Source: Microcaldota archaeon (GTDB lineage Archaea; Micrarchaeota; Micrarchaeia; Burarchaeales; Burarchaeaceae). From it: a stretch of DNA of 7,220 nt. The translations under genes were made by a program, and so were the position numbers. Position 1 is the first letter of the stretch; the number at the start of each line of letters is the position of its first letter. The notes beneath the pieces are model-generated. The model saw only the letters and a program-made list of their open reading frames with translations. It was not told the origin of the DNA and ran no database searches. Shown piece after piece: positions 5,506 to 7,220 of this stretch. Where the stretch lies: assembly GCA_003660965.1 (NCBI GenBank), contig QMVF01000037.1, positions 1-7,220 of the forward strand. The letters run 5' to 3'.

Positions 5506-6081
5506 CTATCTTTTTCTTAAGAATGCATCATTCAAAATCGGAATGAAATAATAGAGCAGCGGAATTGCATAGAAAGGAACTGCTATACCTGCAAGCGTAC
5601 CGGTTATGATGCGCAGCAAGTTGCTGCTCTCATGAAAGCCCCATAGCTGGAGAAGGCCATCAATAGCAAGCGGTGCAACTGCCAGCAGGAAGAACCAGAG
5701 GGGCGGGGTTTTGGTAGTGTCTATTCTTCTCATCAAGGGGTAGGCAAGGCCTGCTATGAACATCATCAAATAAAGAGGCATGTCGCGAGCGCACACTGCA
5801 AATGCGTATTCAGTCCCTCGTGAATCTGAATAAGTATAGCGGTCTATTGGCTTCGTATCTTCCTTTACGCAATCATCAATGTAAACTCCGTGCTCAGGCG
5901 AGTTGATTATGCAGAGCGAGCGCGAAGGCAGCTGGTGGCAGAAGGGAACATAAGCCGTGTAGATTGCCTTTGAAGCACCATCCTGGCCATAGAGCGCAAG
6001 CACGGGCGCAGCCACAACTAACAAGTTGACTATGAACATGAAAGCCATGTAGAGTGCATAATACTTGTAATTTGAATCCAT
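5506..6081 (-). CDS. DUF2085 family membrane protein
   Basis: A 191-residue integral membrane protein with about four helices (about 8-30, 101-117, 127-147, 157-182). It has the conserved pieces of DUF2085: FCHQLPSRS (47-55), VCARDMPLYLMMFIAGL (96-112), and IDGLLQLWGFHESSN (140-154) followed by LLRIITGTLAGI. The family's function is unknown; the conserved Cys48-His49 and Cys97-Arg99 pairs face the same loop region and could bind a metal or form a redox pair, which is inference. The loop between the first two helices is longer than the core needs and adds Cys57 and Cys71. It starts 2 bases after the phosphoribosyltransferase stop, with GGAG (6093-6090) inside that gene, so the two form one transcript. 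Confidence 0.82.
   Translation of the reverse strand: MDSNYKYYALYMAFMFIVNLLVVAAPVLALYGQDGASKAIYTAYVPFCHQLPSRSLCIINSPEHGVYIDDCVKEDTKPIDRYTYSDSRGTEYAFAVCARDMPLYLMMFIAGLAYPLMRRIDTTKTPPLWFFLLAVAPLAIDGLLQLWGFHESSNLLRIITGTLAGIAVPFYAIPLLYYFIPILNDAFLRKR
5509..5518 (+). terminator. T-rich run after the malic enzyme gene
   Basis: TCTTTTTCTT begins 4 bases past the malic enzyme stop, the kind of T-run at which archaeal RNA polymerase terminates without a hairpin. It lies within the last codons of the convergent gene, where it encodes a Lys/Arg-rich tail on the other strand, so it may be coding by chance. Confidence 0.35.
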
Positions 6082-6083
6082 GT

Positions 6084-6554
6084 TTACCGCTCCTTCAATT
6101 TCCTCTCGGTTTCTTTAGCCTCCCACGGGTAAACTATCCAGTCGCTGGTCTCGCCTATGTAATAATCAGGCTTGAAAATCGAGCCTGGCTTGAAGTGCAG
6201 GGTTGCGGTCCTTACCTCCTTCGCACCTTTCAGGCTCTCGCGCGCTAACTTCAAACTATTGCCTGAATCAGATACATCATCTACAAGCAGCACGCGCTTG
6301 CCCTTGATTGCAGTTGAAACCTTCTGCGTGATTTTGGGCTTCTTCTTGGTTTCGCCCGGCTTGGTGTAGAATTCAACGCGCATGCTTGCTATTTGTTCAT
6401 GGTCCAGAAAATCGGAGAGGATGCGTGCGGGCACCCAGCCCCCCCGCGCGATTCCAACTATTACATCGGGCTCGAAGCCGCTATTCTTTATAAGAACTGC
6501 AAGCTGCTCACACATATTTTGAACTTCAGGCCAGGTAAGTTTCAGAAGCTTCAT
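6084..6554 (-). CDS. Phosphoribosyltransferase (purine PRTase-like)
   Basis: A 156-residue type I PRTase. The PPi-loop region VIVGIARGGWVPARILSDFL (31-50) and the PRPP signature VLLVDDVSDSGNSL (88-101) are both intact. A hood-like element, MRVEFYTK (58-65), lies between them, and DWIVYPWE (about 138-145) is near the C-terminus, as in archaeal xanthine/hypoxanthine-type PRTases. It probably transfers ribose 5-phosphate from PRPP to a purine base in salvage. Which base cannot be told from motifs, and some members of this predicted group are uncharacterised. Start ATG 6554 is 25 bases from an AT-rich box at 6575-6584, with no ribosome site, so the mRNA is probably leaderless. It is the first gene of a two-gene unit with the DUF2085 protein. 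Confidence 0.85.
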   Translation of the reverse strand: MKLLKLTWPEVQNMCEQLAVLIKNSGFEPDVIVGIARGGWVPARILSDFLDHEQIASMRVEFYTKPGETKKKPKITQKVSTAIKGKRVLLVDDVSDSGNSLKLARESLKGAKEVRTATLHFKPGSIFKPDYYIGETSDWIVYPWEAKETERKLKER

Positions 6555-6574
6555 AAGCTAAAATTAGCAAGCGA

Positions 6575-6584
6575 TTTTAATAAT
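6575..6584. promoter_or_regulatory. Shared AT-rich promoter box for the PRTase (minus) and tRNA-Arg (plus)
   Basis: TTTTAATAAT is centred near 6579.5. Counting 26 bases leftward reaches about 6553, the PRTase start codon; counting 26 rightward reaches about 6605, just 5' of the tRNA. No other TATA-like element lies at a suitable distance for either gene, so one near-symmetric box may serve both strands. Confidence 0.45.
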
Positions 6585-6647
6585 GTTGATTGCATAATGC
6601 GAATGCGTGGGCTCGTAGCTCAGCTTGGATAGAGCGGCACCCTCCTA

Positions 6648-6692
6648 AGAAGGGGCTTCACCCCTTTCTAAACCCCGATTAAATTCGGAGTG
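6648..6692 (+). other. tRNA intron 1 (45 nt, canonical position 37/38)
   Basis: The splice sites form a perfect archaeal BHB: outer helix CACC/GGTG (6638-6641 with 6694-6697), 3-nt bulge TGA (6691-6693), central 4-bp helix CTCC/GGAG (6642-6645 with 6687-6690), 3-nt bulge TAA (6646-6648) and inner helix GAA/TTC (6649-6651 with 6684-6686). Cutting after the second base of each bulge gives 6647/6648 and 6692/6693. A competing internal hairpin AAGGGG/CCCCTT (6650-6655 with 6661-6666) is also present. Confidence 0.9.
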
Positions 6693-6712
6693 AGGTGAAG
6701 GTCGCGAGTTCA

Positions 6713-6759
6713 ATGGCCTTTTCTTTGGGAAAGAAAAGCTCTGGGAAAAGAAACGAACA
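6713..6759 (+). other. tRNA intron 2 (47 nt, in the T loop)
   Basis: It splits the T loop TTCA/AAT. The exact ends can slide by one or two bases, because the flanks share CAA/CAAA, and the mature product is the same. GTTC (6708-6711) can pair with GAAC (6755-6758), giving a central 4-bp helix, but the bulges do not have the standard 3-nt size, so the splice motif is relaxed. Inside, CTTTTCTTT (6718-6726) and AAAGAAAAG (6730-6738) form a perfect 9-bp hairpin with loop GGG. A diverged second copy of the 3' arm follows 16 bases later (GGGAAAAGAAAC, 6743-6754). Confidence 0.82.
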
Positions 6760-6786
6760 AATCTCGCCGAGCCCGTTAGTGGTAAG

Positions 6787-7220
6787 ATGACTGGAAAGTA
6801 TGCAGAGCTGAAGGATGCCATAGTTGAAGCAGTGGATGGGCAGTGCAGGGGAGAGCGCATTGGAATTATGTTTTCAGGCGGGCTGGACAGCTCGCTTATA
6901 GCGCACCTTGCCAAAAGAAGGGCAAAGGAAGTCACGTTATTCACGGTCGGCATGAAGGGTGCGCCAGATGTTGAGTGTGCCAAGCGGGTTGCAAGGGAGC
7001 TTGGAATGAAGCTCGAGCTCATTCTGCTAAGCGAGGGGGAGATCGTGGGGCTTTATGATGAGGCAATGCGGATTTATGCTGATGAATTTTTGAAGGTTGA
7101 GCTCAGCGTGCCGGTTCTGATAGCATGCAGGCGCGCAGGGCAGATGGGCATCACGATAATGCTGTTTGGAGCTGGTGCTGAGGAGCTTTTTGGTGGCTAT
7201 AGGAGGCACTGGGAGGCCTA
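6787..7220 (+). CDS. Asparagine-synthase-like ATP-pyrophosphatase, partial (C-terminus beyond the right edge)
   Basis: The first 144 residues, open to the window edge. The protein starts directly in the synthetase domain: a short helix, then the PP-loop IGIMFSGGLDSSLIAHLAK (25-43) with SGGLDSS at 30-36, and later LFGAGAEELFGGYRRH (126-141), matching the GEGxDELFGGY region of AsnB-type enzymes. The N-terminal glutaminase domain of AsnB is absent, so any nitrogen would have to come from free ammonia or another subunit. The usual Glu of GEG is Ala (Ala129) and the Asp is Glu (Glu132), so the reaction may differ from asparagine synthesis. ATP adenylation of a carboxylate or related group is the family chemistry. 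The ATG is 11 bases past the tRNA; only a weak GGT precedes it, and no separate TATA box was found. Confidence 0.8.
   Translation, partial: MTGKYAELKDAIVEAVDGQCRGERIGIMFSGGLDSSLIAHLAKRRAKEVTLFTVGMKGAPDVECAKRVARELGMKLELILLSEGEIVGLYDEAMRIYADEFLKVELSVPVLIACRRAGQMGITIMLFGAGAEELFGGYRRHWEA

Larger units (their letters stand above)
6609..6775 (+). tRNA. tRNA-Arg (CCU anticodon) with two introns
   Basis: Exons join into a complete 75-nt cloverleaf. The acceptor stem is GGGCTCG (6609-6615) with CGAGCCC (6768-6774), and the discriminator is G6775. The D stem is GCTC/GAGC (6618-6621/6632-6635) with GG in its loop. The anticodon stem is GCACC (6637-6641) with GGTGA (6694-6698), four of five pairs formed. 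The anticodon loop CTCCTAA has the anticodon CCT at 6644-6646. The T stem is GCGAG/CTCGC (6704-6708/6763-6767), and the T loop becomes TTCAAAT once the second insertion is removed. CCA is not encoded. Intron 1 (6648-6692) is at the canonical 37/38 position; intron 2, 47 nt, interrupts the T loop. The anticodon reads AGG arginine codons, which are frequent in this window. Without removing the second insertion there is no T arm, so the two-intron reading is compelling. Confidence 0.93.

Noticed and set aside
6393..6632. Plus-strand open frame antisense to the phosphoribosyltransferase and into the tRNA
   Set aside because: It overlaps a clear PRTase and the tRNA 5' half, with no ribosome site or recognisable protein pattern.
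6645..7022. Minus-strand open frame across the tRNA and the AsnB-like gene
   Set aside because: It runs antisense through a clear tRNA and a PP-loop enzyme, and is rich in Ser/Pro, as antisense frames are.
1..7220. CRISPR array, insertion sequence or integration site
   Set aside because: No regularly spaced repeats, transposase or long terminal inverted repeats are visible. The tRNA 3' end is not followed by an integrase gene or repeated as a fragment within the window.

Overview
The window is archaeal. Genes are dense and alternate between strands. AT-rich TATA-like boxes sit about 25 bases before starts, either with short leaders carrying GGTG or GGAG ribosome sites or with no room for a leader. 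The clearest marker is an intron-containing tRNA-Arg(CCU) with a textbook archaeal bulge-helix-bulge (BHB) splice motif. A second intron in the T loop, an SDR-type threonine dehydrogenase and many small proteins would fit an ultra-small DPANN archaeon (Micrarchaeota or a relative). That placement is inference; Thermoplasma-like or other archaeal lineages are not excluded.

Layout. 1-401 (minus): a small winged-helix-like protein overlapping the start of a RelE/ParE-like protein that runs off the left edge, a possible toxin-antitoxin pair. 402-657: intergenic, with promoter-like boxes facing both ways and a small hairpin. 658-989 (plus): two tiny overlapping frames, a one-helix membrane protein and a 60-residue protein, which may be one frameshifted gene. 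996-1277 (minus): a small membrane protein. 1322-2272 (minus) and 2427-3623 (plus): divergent threonine 3-dehydrogenase (SDR type) and glycine C-acetyltransferase (kbl), with a repeated 9-mer between their promoters. 3683-4342 (plus): an unrecognised helical protein. 4366-5505 (plus): NAD(P)-dependent malic enzyme, apparently leaderless. 5506-6554 (minus): a two-gene unit of a phosphoribosyltransferase followed by a DUF2085 membrane protein. 6609-6775 (plus): the two-intron tRNA-Arg. 6787 to the right edge (plus): a truncated ATP-pyrophosphatase related to the synthetase domain of asparagine synthetase.

How the genes work together. The best-supported link is the divergent pair at 1322-3623: the dehydrogenase oxidises L-threonine to 2-amino-3-ketobutyrate, and the acyltransferase cleaves it with CoA to glycine and acetyl-CoA. 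Malic enzyme, giving pyruvate and reduced NAD(P), is nearby and metabolically compatible, but nothing shows it is co-regulated. The most unusual item is the tRNA with introns in both the anticodon loop and the T loop, placed 11 bases before a protein gene.
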